Origin: Actinomycetes bacterium
GTDB taxonomy: Bacteria; Actinomycetota; Coriobacteriia; Coriobacteriales; Eggerthellaceae
Assembly (NCBI GenBank): GCA_023460315.1
Contig: JAEWQO010000010.1
Span: forward strand, 1 to 24,168
Direction of reading: 5' to 3'
Length of the DNA: 24,168 bases
Position numbers and translations under genes: made by a program. Positions 15,630 to 22,710 of this stretch are shown here, in pieces. Under the pieces are notes generated by a model, which saw only the letters and a program-made list of their open reading frames with translations, ran no database searches and had not been told where the DNA came from. How positions within the stretch are numbered: position 1 is the stretch's first letter; each line of letters begins with the position of its first letter.

Positions 15630-16275
15630 CCCCGGCATCATCCGTACCGCCATTTTTGACTTTGACGGAACCCTTTTCGATTCCTCGCCCGCTTGGGAGG
15701 AGGTTCTTGTCGGATACCTCGGCAGCTTCGGCGTTCCTGCGCCCGAGGGATGCATCATGGACGAAGTCAAAGCGCTGGGGCTGCATGGCGGCGCAAAGAA
15801 ATACCTCGAAAGCTACCACATACCGCGCACCCCCGAACAGGTCGTCACAAGCTGGCGCAAGGCTATGGGCACGCGCTATCGCGAAGACATCCCCCTGCAC
15901 GCCCACGCACGCGCTTATCTTGAGAAACTCAAGAATCAAGGCTCCTTCCTTGCGCTGGCAACCGCGATGGAAAGGGACTTTGTGGAAAGCGCCCTTGAAC
16001 GCACGGGAGTGGACGTGCTCTTCGACCTGGTGGTGACCACCGGTGACTTAGGCGTCGACAAGGGCAGCCCGCGCATCTTCGAACATTGCATCGAGGCCGG
16101 GGAGGCCACAAACGAAACCTCGGTCGTGTTCGAAGACTCCCCCACCGCAGCGCGCGTGTGCCAAGACGTGGGCATCCCCGTCATCGGCGTGTTTGACGGG
16201 ATGTCGGAACAAGACTTCATGCGCATTCAGCCCTATTGCATTAAAACGATCCGTTCTTATAGCGAACTGCTCTAA
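15622..16275 (+). CDS. HAD-superfamily phosphatase or phosphomutase-like hydrolase
   Basis: HAD hydrolase of 217 residues with a small helical cap, in the phosphoglycolate phosphatase/beta-phosphoglucomutase branch. Motif I is D13-F-D15-G-T-L-F, motif II T114 in LATAMER, motif III K147 (VDKGSP) and motif IV E171-D172 (FEDSPTAA), so all catalytic positions are present. It starts eight bases inside the kinase gene and ends 20 bases before the RLP gene. In this setting it may remove the phosphate from the product of the kinase/RLP pathway, comparable in logic to MtnX after the RLP MtnW in methionine salvage. It could instead be a housekeeping phosphatase that repairs side products. Confidence 0.88.
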   Translation: MNDPGIIRTAIFDFDGTLFDSSPAWEEVLVGYLGSFGVPAPEGCIMDEVKALGLHGGAKKYLESYHIPRTPEQVVTSWRKAMGTRYREDIPLHAHARAYLEKLKNQGSFLALATAMERDFVESALERTGVDVLFDLVVTTGDLGVDKGSPRIFEHCIEAGEATNETSVVFEDSPTAARVCQDVGIPVIGVFDGMSEQDFMRIQPYCIKTIRSYSELL

Positions 16276-16295
16276 CGTCACAAGGAGGCTCTCCC

Positions 16296-17609
16296 ATGGG
16301 AACGACGCACTACGACCCGATCATCTTCTGCCAGACGGAATCGCTCGACCTTGAGGAATTCGTGGTGGCAACCTATCTTGTCAAGGCGGAAACCGCCGAC
16401 ATCCTCATGCGTGCCGGCGCGGTTGCGGTGGAACAGACAACCGGAACCTGGATGCGCGTGCCCGACGAAACAGACGAGGTGCGCCGCAAGCATGTCGGCC
16501 GCGTCATAGCCGTCTACAATGTGCCCGGATACGAAGTCACCTGTCCCGACCGCACACGGACCTGCATCATGAAGATAGCCTTCCCGTGGAAGAACTTCGG
16601 GCATCAGCAGCCGGAGATGCTTTCCACCGTGTTCGGGAACATATCCATGACCGAACACCTGCAGCTGCTTGACCTTGAATTTCCCAAGAGCTTCACCGAC
16701 GGCTTTGCGGGACCGCAGTTCGGCGTGCAGGGCGTGCGCGACATCATTGGGGTGCACGACCGCCCGCCCGTGCTTGCCATGATAAAGCCCTGCACCGGAA
16801 TACCGGTCGATGTCATCGAGCGCCAGTTCTACAACCTGGCCATGGCGGGAATCGACATGGTGAAGGACGACGAGCTCATAGCCGACCCGGAGCATGCTCC
16901 CTTCTACGAGCGCCTCGAAGCATGCCTGCGAGCCAGCGAACGGGCTTACCAGGAAACGGGGCATCGCACCCACTATATTCCCAACATCACCGATCGCCAG
17001 GATCGCCTCTACGACAAGGCGCGCAAAGCCGTCGAGATGGGCGCCACCATGCTGATGTTGAACGTCCATGCAAGCGGCTACGGGACCATGTCGGCGCTTG
17101 CCGATGACCCCCGCATCAAGGTGCCGCTTCTCGCCCACCCCTGCTTTGCCGGAGCGGCCTACCTGGGCAGCGATTCGGGCCTCTCGTCCTCCCTCATACA
17201 CGGCAAGTTCATGCGTCTCGACGGTGCCGACATGGTGGTGTATCCCTGCGCCTATGGCAAGGTTCCCACCCTCCCTGACCGCTATGTACGCATTGCGCAA
17301 AGCCTTCTTAGCGGGTTCAATGGCCTGAAAAACGCCTTCCCCTCCCCCGCCGCCGGCCTGTATCCCGGACTGGTTCCTCAGGTGATGACCGACTTGGGAG
17401 AAGACCTCCTGCTCGGCGCAGGGGCCGCCATGCACGCGCATCCTGACGGGCTACGCGCCGGGATCCTCGCGCTCCAGCAGGCGGCAGAGGCATGGAAGTT
17501 GGGAGTTCCTTTGGAAGAGTATCGCCGCGACCATCCCGAGCTCGATGCTTCGCTGAACATATGGCCGGAATTCTGTCCCGGAAAATCAATCTATGAACTG
17601 ACCAATTGA
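16296..17609 (+). CDS. RuBisCO-like protein (form IV)
   Basis: Member of the RuBisCO large-chain family, 437 residues, that is probably not a carboxylase. Matches to RuBisCO signatures: EQTTGTW (E46, T51, W52, like E60-T65-W66), VFGNISM (N115, like N123), FAGPQFGVQGVRD, MIKP (K164, like K175), GIDMVKDDE (K190, D192, E193, like the K201-D203-E204 metal site), LAHP (H281, like H294) and IHGKF (K304, like loop-6 K334). The residue equivalent to catalytic K177 is cysteine (C166), and the SGG and GGG phosphate-binding motifs appear as YPG (356-358) and GAG (374-376). The carbamate/metal site is thus kept while the carboxylation chemistry is altered, as in form IV enzymes that enolise, isomerise or decarboxylate sugar phosphates. 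AAGGAGG lies seven bases before the ATG. It is the last gene of the operon. Substrate unknown. Confidence 0.9.
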   Translation: MGTTHYDPIIFCQTESLDLEEFVVATYLVKAETADILMRAGAVAVEQTTGTWMRVPDETDEVRRKHVGRVIAVYNVPGYEVTCPDRTRTCIMKIAFPWKNFGHQQPEMLSTVFGNISMTEHLQLLDLEFPKSFTDGFAGPQFGVQGVRDIIGVHDRPPVLAMIKPCTGIPVDVIERQFYNLAMAGIDMVKDDELIADPEHAPFYERLEACLRASERAYQETGHRTHYIPNITDRQDRLYDKARKAVEMGATMLMLNVHASGYGTMSALADDPRIKVPLLAHPCFAGAAYLGSDSGLSSSLIHGKFMRLDGADMVVYPCAYGKVPTLPDRYVRIAQSLLSGFNGLKNAFPSPAAGLYPGLVPQVMTDLGEDLLLGAGAAMHAHPDGLRAGILALQQAAEAWKLGVPLEEYRRDHPELDASLNIWPEFCPGKSIYELTN

Positions 17610-17643
17610 CATTACCGCAAGGCGGGAGATCAGAAGGGACGCT

Positions 17644-17680
17644 GGGGCCAGCCGGAGCATGTTGCGGCTGGCCCCTTTCG
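17644..17680 (+). terminator. Terminator of the RLP operon
   Basis: Perfect 11-base GC stem GGGGCCAGCCG/CGGCTGGCCCC with a 10-base loop, followed by TTTCG. It lies 34 bases after the RLP stop and separates the operon from the convergent small gene. Confidence 0.85.
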
Positions 17681-17732
17681 TACAGCTTGTCATTTTCGAA
17701 CGCTTGGCGGGAACACGAAACGCCTCCCGCGC

Positions 17733-17945
17733 TCAACCCATTTCCTTGAAGAATTCCTTGGGGGAATCGCATACGACAAGGTGTTTGTCTATCAATCCAA
17801 AATAGGCCGTTTTCGGAGCGGAATGCTTTTTCTTGCAGGTCCCAATGCATCCGAACTTCAGAGAGCACCCCGCCTCCTTGGCGTGGGCCTTGAGTTCCTT
17901 GGGATCGAAATCGGTGCAACGCTTGCACACTTTGACCTTCTTCAT
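17733..17945 (-). CDS. Small cysteine protein, DUF1450/YuzB-like
   Basis: Protein of 70 residues with a thioredoxin-like ferredoxin flavour: C7-x2-C10 at the N-terminus, C27, then GCIGTC (C33, C37) and a C-terminal VVCDSPKEFFKEM (C59). The GC-x2-xC turn followed by a hydrophobic strand and a xxPEEL-like helix recalls the DUF1450 (YuzB) family, though the match is by eye. GGGAGGA stands just before the ATG. It is divergent from the zinc-ribbon gene and could be a small electron carrier or metal-binding protein. Confidence 0.6.
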   Translation of the reverse strand: MKKVKVCKRCTDFDPKELKAHAKEAGCSLKFGCIGTCKKKHSAPKTAYFGLIDKHLVVCDSPKEFFKEMG

Positions 17946-18145
17946 GAGCGTCCTCCCTCAGATCGCGGCCCCCGTTCCGAGGCGCCACGACATCATGTAT
18001 GTACACAAAGAGATGTGCCGGGCAGGCATCAACGCTTTCAGCCGCCAACCGCAGATCGAAGGCCTATTCACATTCTACCGCACACGCTCCTTCTCTTCCC
18101 CGTCGTCTCGGCTGGCGTTATCATGGTCATGAGGAGGTGATTTTC

Positions 18146-18289
18146 ATGGTCTATAAAACAGGCGAGAAACCCGGGAAGGGAACCTACCGGTGCACGCTGT
18201 GCGGAGAGATCGTCGTGCTGGATGACGATTCGGACGCCCTGCCGCCGTGTCCCAAGTGTTTCCACACCGAGTACGAGAAGGTGTCCTAG
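18146..18289 (+). CDS. Small zinc-ribbon/rubredoxin-like protein
   Basis: Protein of 47 residues: YKTGEKPGKGTYRCTLCGE, then a short acidic loop and LPPCPKCFHTEY. The two CxxC knuckles (C16-C19 and C35-C38) would bind one zinc or iron. It resembles the short zinc-ribbon proteins found in many anaerobes. An unusually complete Shine-Dalgarno, AGGAGGTGA at 18132-18140, sits five bases before the ATG, suggesting strong translation. Too short for an export signal. The role is unknown; rubredoxin-like redox function or zinc structural role are both possible. Confidence 0.75.
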   Translation: MVYKTGEKPGKGTYRCTLCGEIVVLDDDSDALPPCPKCFHTEYEKVS

Positions 18290-18330
18290 AGCACCGTCAA
18301 GCGCATCGTCCGACAAGGTGTGACATGAAA

Positions 18331-18371
18331 TCAAAAGGGCCCGTCGGCAAGCCAAAGCTTTCGACGGGTCC
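18331..18371. terminator. Bidirectional terminator, original terminator of tRNA-Asn
   Basis: Stem 18337-18346 with 18362-18371 (GGGCCCGTCG/CGACGGGTCC, one G-T pair). The minus strand continues with CCCTTTTGATTT, a good terminator tail, directly after the displaced tRNA-Asn 3' fragment. On the plus strand it could also stop the zinc-ribbon gene (weaker tail CCTTCTC). Confidence 0.7.
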
Positions 18372-18385
18372 TTCTCAAATTCAAA

Positions 18386-18416
18386 TGGCTCCCCGGGTAG
18401 GATTCGAACCTACAAC
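18386..18416 (-). pseudogene. tRNA-Asn 3' fragment (attachment site duplicate)
   Basis: Thirty-one bases equal to the end of tRNA-Asn: last variable-loop bases, full T arm (GTAGG/CCTAC), acceptor 3' strand, discriminator G and CCA. There is no D arm or anticodon arm, so it cannot be a functional tRNA. It marks the far boundary of the island. Confidence 0.88.
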
Positions 18417-18558
18417 AATCCCGAAGCAATGGAGACAACGACACGAGACCGCGCTGCGTGAACAGCCCTCCCTCCCAACTCTAAGATTTGGTCCGTTGAC
18501 GATAACGCCCCACATCCCTCCGGTCTTTATCAAGTAAGGATAAATCCAATATACTGGT

Positions 18559-19584
18559 TCATCGCCCATATTTTGAGCCACGATAACGCTCGATCGCGGC
18601 TTTGCTTGAAAGATATCTGCCGTCCGCACCCTTGATCACCTCAAGCCTGCCCCTTGAGGCAGCTTGACGAAGTGCGGGTAGGCTGAATTCTCCATCGGCG
18701 AGAGCCTCAAGAGGGACCCATTTAACCGGACCGGCGATAGCGGGTATCAAAATATGGGCACTATCAATGATTGCCCTACTAAGAAGCTCCGCCAACGGGT
18801 TAACCTCCCCTTTGTCGGCTTTATCGAGATCTGACAAGTATCGCTTGCGTTGACTTTTCAGGATGATTACAGGAGGCCATCCAAGCCTGAGCAAGATGAG
18901 GTTCAGCAGCAGCCTACCTGCTCTTCCGTTACCGTCTATGAAAGGATGGATCCGCTCGAACTCTTTATGGATGAAGGCAAGGCGCTCCGGTGCTTTCACA
19001 ACCGGACAACCACCATCCTTGACTTGATTTCCAAATTCATTAACTGCTGCAATCCATGCACTGATCTCAGAAGCAATATGGGGATGGGAGGGAGGCTTCA
19101 TCCCTCCTTGAAAGGGCATGATGTCATGCTCCCTGAAATTTCCCGGAGCCTCGCTATCGTATGTGCCGGGATGTGGGGCGACATCCCACACCTTCCCCAT
19201 GGCAAGCGTATGGACATGACGAACCTCGGTTAAGGTAAGTAATTCTTCCTGCAGCCACTCATCGTTGCCGAGAGCTCTACCATACACCCATGTTGCTGCA
19301 TCGGCGTATCCAAGAACTTCAAGATAATCTTTAATATCTTTAGAACCTACCGCCTTGCCTTCATTAAGCAGCATTTCAACTTCTTTGAGGACAAGGGTGT
19401 TTCCTTCGATGGCAGTGGAGTTATGCACCTCGTAATGCCAGAGTTTACCCCATATGCCTTGAGCTTCTTTCGGATTGGGGAGGCCACCGTATGATTCAAG
19501 CAGCTCAACAGTTGCTGCAAACCGTTGAAATACTGCGCCATAGGTGGGTTTTCCTTTTTTTGGTTGCGATTGTGATTTTGTCAT
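18559..19584 (-). CDS. Fic-domain AMP-transferase with C-terminal helix-turn-helix
   Basis: Enzyme of 341 residues that should transfer AMP (or a related group) to a protein. The catalytic motif is complete: H213-P-F-I-D217-G-N219-G-R221-A-G-R224. An N-terminal helix holds S56-T-A-I-E60-G-N, the S/TxxxE(G/N) inhibitory motif of class II Fic proteins, so activity is self-restrained. The last 50 residues (EFSLPALRQAASRGRLEVI, then YLSSKAAIERY) look like an excisionase-like helix-turn-helix that may bind DNA. AAGGGA lies six bases ahead of the ATG at 19584. It is the only gene of the tRNA-Asn island and is more AT-rich than its neighbours, so it was probably acquired by transfer. No antitoxin gene is next to it. 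Roles as a toxin-like modifier, phage defence or autoregulated regulator are all possible. Confidence 0.9.
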   Translation of the reverse strand: MTKSQSQPKKGKPTYGAVFQRFAATVELLESYGGLPNPKEAQGIWGKLWHYEVHNSTAIEGNTLVLKEVEMLLNEGKAVGSKDIKDYLEVLGYADAATWVYGRALGNDEWLQEELLTLTEVRHVHTLAMGKVWDVAPHPGTYDSEAPGNFREHDIMPFQGGMKPPSHPHIASEISAWIAAVNEFGNQVKDGGCPVVKAPERLAFIHKEFERIHPFIDGNGRAGRLLLNLILLRLGWPPVIILKSQRKRYLSDLDKADKGEVNPLAELLSRAIIDSAHILIPAIAGPVKWVPLEALADGEFSLPALRQAASRGRLEVIKGADGRYLSSKAAIERYRGSKYGR

Positions 19585-19608
19585 AGATCGTCCCTTAAAA
19601 AGAAACAG

Positions 19609-19662
19609 ATACAAATTTTAATTTGTCATAAGTCTGACTATCAAATATAACAAATACAAATT
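19609..19662. promoter_or_regulatory. Operator-like ACAAATT repeats before the Fic gene
   Basis: A near-perfect palindrome ACAAATT-TT-AATTTGT (19611-19626) and a direct repeat ACAAAT-ACAAATT (19650-19662) lie 27-78 bases upstream of the Fic start. ATACAAATT occurs at both 19609 and 19654, 45 bases apart. They could be binding sites for the protein's own helix-turn-helix domain. Confidence 0.5.
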
Positions 19663-19950
19663 ATCATATTATCGCAGATAAAAAAAGTACTGACAGAGTC
19701 ACTCAAAGGCATAGCGCAATACCGATAAAAGCCTTCTTCCTCAAGGTAATGCAACGCTTTTATCAGAGACGTACCCATGGTCGAGCAGCTTGAGTCCACA
19801 ATGGTGGCGTGGGGAAGGGTCAACCCAGCAGGCCATGCTCAAGGACATACACATTACGCAGACGGGAGGCTCCCAGCGGTAACGACCGACACGAAGCCGG
19901 CATACACCCACAGAACCTCAACAGGTGGTAGAGAAAGGTAGGGTACTTCA

Positions 19951-19982
19951 GGAAAAGAAAAGGCCAGATGTAATATCTGGCC
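19951..19982 (-). terminator. Terminator after tRNA-Asn, supplied by the island
   Basis: On the minus strand GGCCAGAT-ATTAC-ATCTGGCC is followed by TTTTCTTTTCC. It lies 14 bases beyond the 3' end of the intact tRNA-Asn and replaces the terminator displaced to 18337-18371. Confidence 0.85.
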
Positions 19983-19995
19983 TTGCGAAATACAA

Positions 19996-20070
19996 TGGCT
20001 CCCCGGGTAGGATTCGAACCTACAACCCTCCGGTTAACAGCCGGATGCTCTGCCGTTGAGCTACCGAGGA
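19996..20070 (-). tRNA. tRNA-Asn (anticodon GUU)
   Basis: Complete 75-base cloverleaf with encoded CCA: acceptor TCCTCGG/CCGGGGA, D stem GCTC/GAGC, anticodon stem TCCGG/CCGGA with loop CTGTTAA, T stem GTAGG/CCTAC with TTCGAAT. Its 3' end is the integration site of the island described above. Confidence 0.95.
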
Positions 20071-20104
20071 ATAGTCGCGACCCTCTCGGAACGCGCAAGT
20101 GAAA

Positions 20105-20132
20105 ATTATACCCGAACCGCAAATATGCGCAA
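20105..20132 (-). promoter_or_regulatory. Promoter of tRNA-Asn
   Basis: On the minus strand TATAAT (20105-20110) is preceded, 16 bases upstream, by TTGCGC (20127-20132). The perfect -10 lies 34 bases before the tRNA. Confidence 0.6.
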
Positions 20133-20244
20133 TACCGATTTTTGCATTTTTTCACGTGCCAAAATGAAAAGGGCTTTCATGGCACATCCGTGCAACGTGC
20201 CCCTGACCTGTTTCATGCATCCCCCGCGTCTCGCCGGCACACGT

Positions 20245-22545
20245 TCACGCCCGCTTCACCAGATAGCATTGGTGAATCCTCGGATTGCGCTCGAAATCAT
20301 GGGGAATGGTGCTTGCGGTGATGTCCTCGATGGAAACGCCATACTTGGCCAAGGCATCCACGTCAGGCTTGAACGTGCGCAGATTGCACGAGAACACAGC
20401 TTCTCCGCCCTCCGCCAAAAGGCGCGACACCCCTATCAGCAGCTCCACGTGATCACGCTGGACATCCCAGGTCCGCGTTCCCATGGACTTCGAGTTCGAG
20501 AACGTGGGGGGATCCACGAACACCAGGTCGAAACGGCGCGGACTGCGGCGAGTCTCGGTGATCCATCCCATCACGTCACCGCGTTCGAAACTGTGCTCGG
20601 GACCTTCGAACCCGTTGGCCGCCATGTTGCGGCGCGCCCATTCAAGATAGGTCTGAGACAGGTCGACCGTCGTGGTCGAGCAGGCCCCCCCACCGGCAGC
20701 GTGCACGCTTGCGGCACCCGTGTAGGCAAACAAGTTGAGGAAATCGGCACCCTTGGCCTTCGATCCGACCAACTCGCGCGTCAGCCGGTGATCGAGGAAC
20801 AGCCCCGTGTCCAGATATCCCGACAGATCGACCTCCAACAGATAGCCATCCTCCTGCACCTGGGTGACGTACGAGCGCCGTCCCGCGGCCCGATATTGGC
20901 TTCCTCCCCGGTCGCGCTGACGAACCTTGGAGAACACGTGGTCAGGACGCACGCCCAACACCACCGGCGCAAGCACCAGCACGTCATCGAAACGGCGCTG
21001 CGCCTTGGCGGCATCGATGGACGAGGGCGCGGCGTATTCGGCAAGGTGGAGATACGTGTTCCCCGTGGCGCTTCCAGCGCCTTCGAACAGGTCGATGGCG
21101 ACCGCGTAGTCGGGCAGGTCGGCATCATAGACGCGATAGCAGGTAATCCCTTCGCGCTTTGCCCACTTGCGGCGCTCCTTGGCAGCCTTGTGGAGGCGGA
21201 ACGCGAATTGCTCGGAGTTTTGTTCGAACACCTCGACGCGATGCTCCGCGCCGCCCGCCGGATCGGGAACCGTCGCGACAGCGGGCTTCGTTGGCGGGCG
21301 GTCGAACACAGAGGCCGACAAGGCCACACGGTCACGTCCGAGGCACGCCTTCACGGCCGGCTCCGTACCAAAACGCGCCACGACGCCCTCGCCTCCCGCA
21401 ACGGCGAACACCGAACCCGCAGGAGACGCCAAGGAGGCTTGCGTGAAAGACGTCGCCTCTGCTTGGGCCTGGGCTTCCGACATGACACCGTCACGTTCCG
21501 ACATGACGCACGCAATCAGGCAACGGGCAGGGCCATTCCCCGCCTGTGCAGACACGGCAGCCACGCGCTCGACAACGGCGGCCATGTCCTCTGCATCGGC
21601 AAACTCGATGCTCACCGCCTGACGGAGGCCCGCGCGCTTGACGCGGCCTCGCGCTCGGGAAATGGCGGGAGACGAGGTGTTTGTGCCGACAAAGCGAACG
21701 TGAGCGAGGTCGGGAGGAGCCGATGCCGGCATATCGACGGCACCCGGCGTGACTGCCGAGGACAGGCCCTGTTCGAAACGCTCGTCAGCCTCGTCCAACA
21801 GCTCTCCCCACACCTCCTCGTCGAAGGACGACCATCCCCGAAAGCCCCAGCGGCCTCGCGTGAGGCCGGGGGCCACGTCGCACGCCATCGAGGCCGCCTC
21901 CACAACAAGTGCGCCGTCGCCGCACGAGGGGTCGACACAGGCGACGTTCGTCGACCCGAGCGCCGGCCATCCAGCCAAAGCCAGCAACCCTGCAGCCAAC
22001 GCGCACTCAAGCGGAGCCTCGTCTCCGTCTTCGGGCGAAAGGTACGTGCGACGATAGAGCGACTCGCCCGACAGGTCGATCGATATCGTCGCCTTGCTCT
22101 CGCGCACCCTGACGTCAACGACCACGCCAGGATTGTCCACGTCGACGTCAGGACGCTCGCCCCACACGTCACGCAGGCGGTCACAGACCGCATCCTTCAC
22201 TTTGAGCCCGGTGAAACGCGTGTTGCGCAATGCGTCGTTCATGCCGTGTCCCTGCACAGCCATGCTCACGCCGCGGACGATGACGTCTTCCCAAGGAAGG
22301 GCCTTCACCCCTTCATAGAGTGCGTCGGCATCGAAGGCTGCCACACGGCCGACCACCAGCGTCACGCGGGACGCAAGACGCGACCACAGGCAGACCTTGA
22401 GCGCATGGCGCACGTCGCAGAAAAACGCCACGCCCCCGCCGAGGGGACGCACGCGCCTGATCCCGATATGCCTGAGCTCTTCAGCCAGGGGCCTCTCCAG
22501 TCCCGCAAGGCAGCTGGCGAACAGTTCGAGGTTTTCGTTTTCCAT
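20245..22545 (-). CDS. Bifunctional 23S rRNA methyltransferase RlmKL (N-terminal catalytic motif altered)
   Basis: Large protein of 766 residues, near the usual 700-plus for RlmL/RlmKL, which makes m2G2445 (N-terminal module) and m7G2069 (C-terminal module) in 23S rRNA. Order: THUMP-type region in the first 160 residues (including GHGMNDALRNTRFTGLKVKDA, read across), N-terminal methyltransferase with D205-P-S-C-G-D-G, and C-terminal module with NLFAYTG (604-610), TVDLS (626-630) and DPPTFSNSK (678-686), all intact. In the N-terminal module the usual NPPYGER motif is absent; the aligned segment reads ACVMSERDG (345-353), and the acidic GSD motif reads GTN (287-289). So only the RlmK half is likely active. 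I start at the ATG at 22545; a TTG five codons earlier is possible. No strong binding site is seen for either. Confidence 0.87.
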   Translation of the reverse strand: MENENLELFASCLAGLERPLAEELRHIGIRRVRPLGGGVAFFCDVRHALKVCLWSRLASRVTLVVGRVAAFDADALYEGVKALPWEDVIVRGVSMAVQGHGMNDALRNTRFTGLKVKDAVCDRLRDVWGERPDVDVDNPGVVVDVRVRESKATISIDLSGESLYRRTYLSPEDGDEAPLECALAAGLLALAGWPALGSTNVACVDPSCGDGALVVEAASMACDVAPGLTRGRWGFRGWSSFDEEVWGELLDEADERFEQGLSSAVTPGAVDMPASAPPDLAHVRFVGTNTSSPAISRARGRVKRAGLRQAVSIEFADAEDMAAVVERVAAVSAQAGNGPARCLIACVMSERDGVMSEAQAQAEATSFTQASLASPAGSVFAVAGGEGVVARFGTEPAVKACLGRDRVALSASVFDRPPTKPAVATVPDPAGGAEHRVEVFEQNSEQFAFRLHKAAKERRKWAKREGITCYRVYDADLPDYAVAIDLFEGAGSATGNTYLHLAEYAAPSSIDAAKAQRRFDDVLVLAPVVLGVRPDHVFSKVRQRDRGGSQYRAAGRRSYVTQVQEDGYLLEVDLSGYLDTGLFLDHRLTRELVGSKAKGADFLNLFAYTGAASVHAAGGGACSTTTVDLSQTYLEWARRNMAANGFEGPEHSFERGDVMGWITETRRSPRRFDLVFVDPPTFSNSKSMGTRTWDVQRDHVELLIGVSRLLAEGGEAVFSCNLRTFKPDVDALAKYGVSIEDITASTIPHDFERNPRIHQCYLVKRA

Positions 22546-22682
22546 GAAGCACGAATCCAATCGAGTCAGCGAGAAGCCTCCTCACACCAGCGACCGGCAC
22601 ATGCCGCAGCCCCGCGATTCGACACCCGGGAATGCGAGAAGTGCCGATGACCGTTGCAAGGAGGCTTCGCGGCATCGGGAAA

Positions 22683-22708
22683 TCTCGCCGGCTCACAGGC
22701 CGGCGAGA
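22683..22708 (-). terminator. Terminator of rpoD
   Basis: Ten-base stem TCTCGCCGGC/GCCGGCGAGA with a six-base loop, two bases beyond the rpoD stop codon; the tail on the minus strand is only ATTTCC. A further inverted repeat GAAGCCTCCT/AGGAGGCTTC (22573-22582 with 22659-22668) lies between it and the next gene. Confidence 0.7.
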
Positions 22709-22710
22709 CC

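Larger units (their letters stand above)
19585..19995. other. AT-rich island interior upstream of the Fic gene
   Basis: About 400 bases without a convincing gene. The part next to the Fic start is strongly AT-rich with ACAAATT repeats. The rest holds a 60-codon minus-strand frame (19641-19823, TTG start, no clear binding site) that may be remnant coding DNA, and the terminator next to tRNA-Asn. Confidence 0.5.
18384..20026. mobile_element. Small genomic island inserted at tRNA-Asn
   Basis: A 33-base identical sequence (18384-18416 and 19994-20026) corresponds to the 3' end of tRNA-Asn. The right copy belongs to the intact tRNA; the left is only the acceptor/T-arm fragment. Between them are about 1.58 kb with lower GC, carrying one Fic gene. 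This is the classic result of tyrosine-recombinase integration at a tRNA 3' end. No integrase is present, so the element is either a remnant or mobilised in trans. The terminators at both ends support the insertion: the original one is stranded next to the left copy and a new one follows the intact tRNA. Confidence 0.78.

Noticed and set aside
16278..17441. Minus-strand open frame of 387 codons
   Set aside because: Antisense shadow of the RuBisCO-like gene, with no ribosome binding site and no family motifs.
19641..19823. 60-codon minus-strand gene in the island
   Set aside because: TTG start without a binding site and no recognisable domain; could be remnant coding DNA but not supportable as a gene.
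18384..20026. Integrase or excisionase gene in the island
   Set aside because: No frame in the insert shows tyrosine- or serine-recombinase motifs; the only gene is Fic.
20056..22650. Very long plus-strand open frame (864 codons)
   Set aside because: It lies antisense to RlmKL, is rich in R, H, A and G, and has no recognisable domain; the minus-strand frame has clear family motifs.
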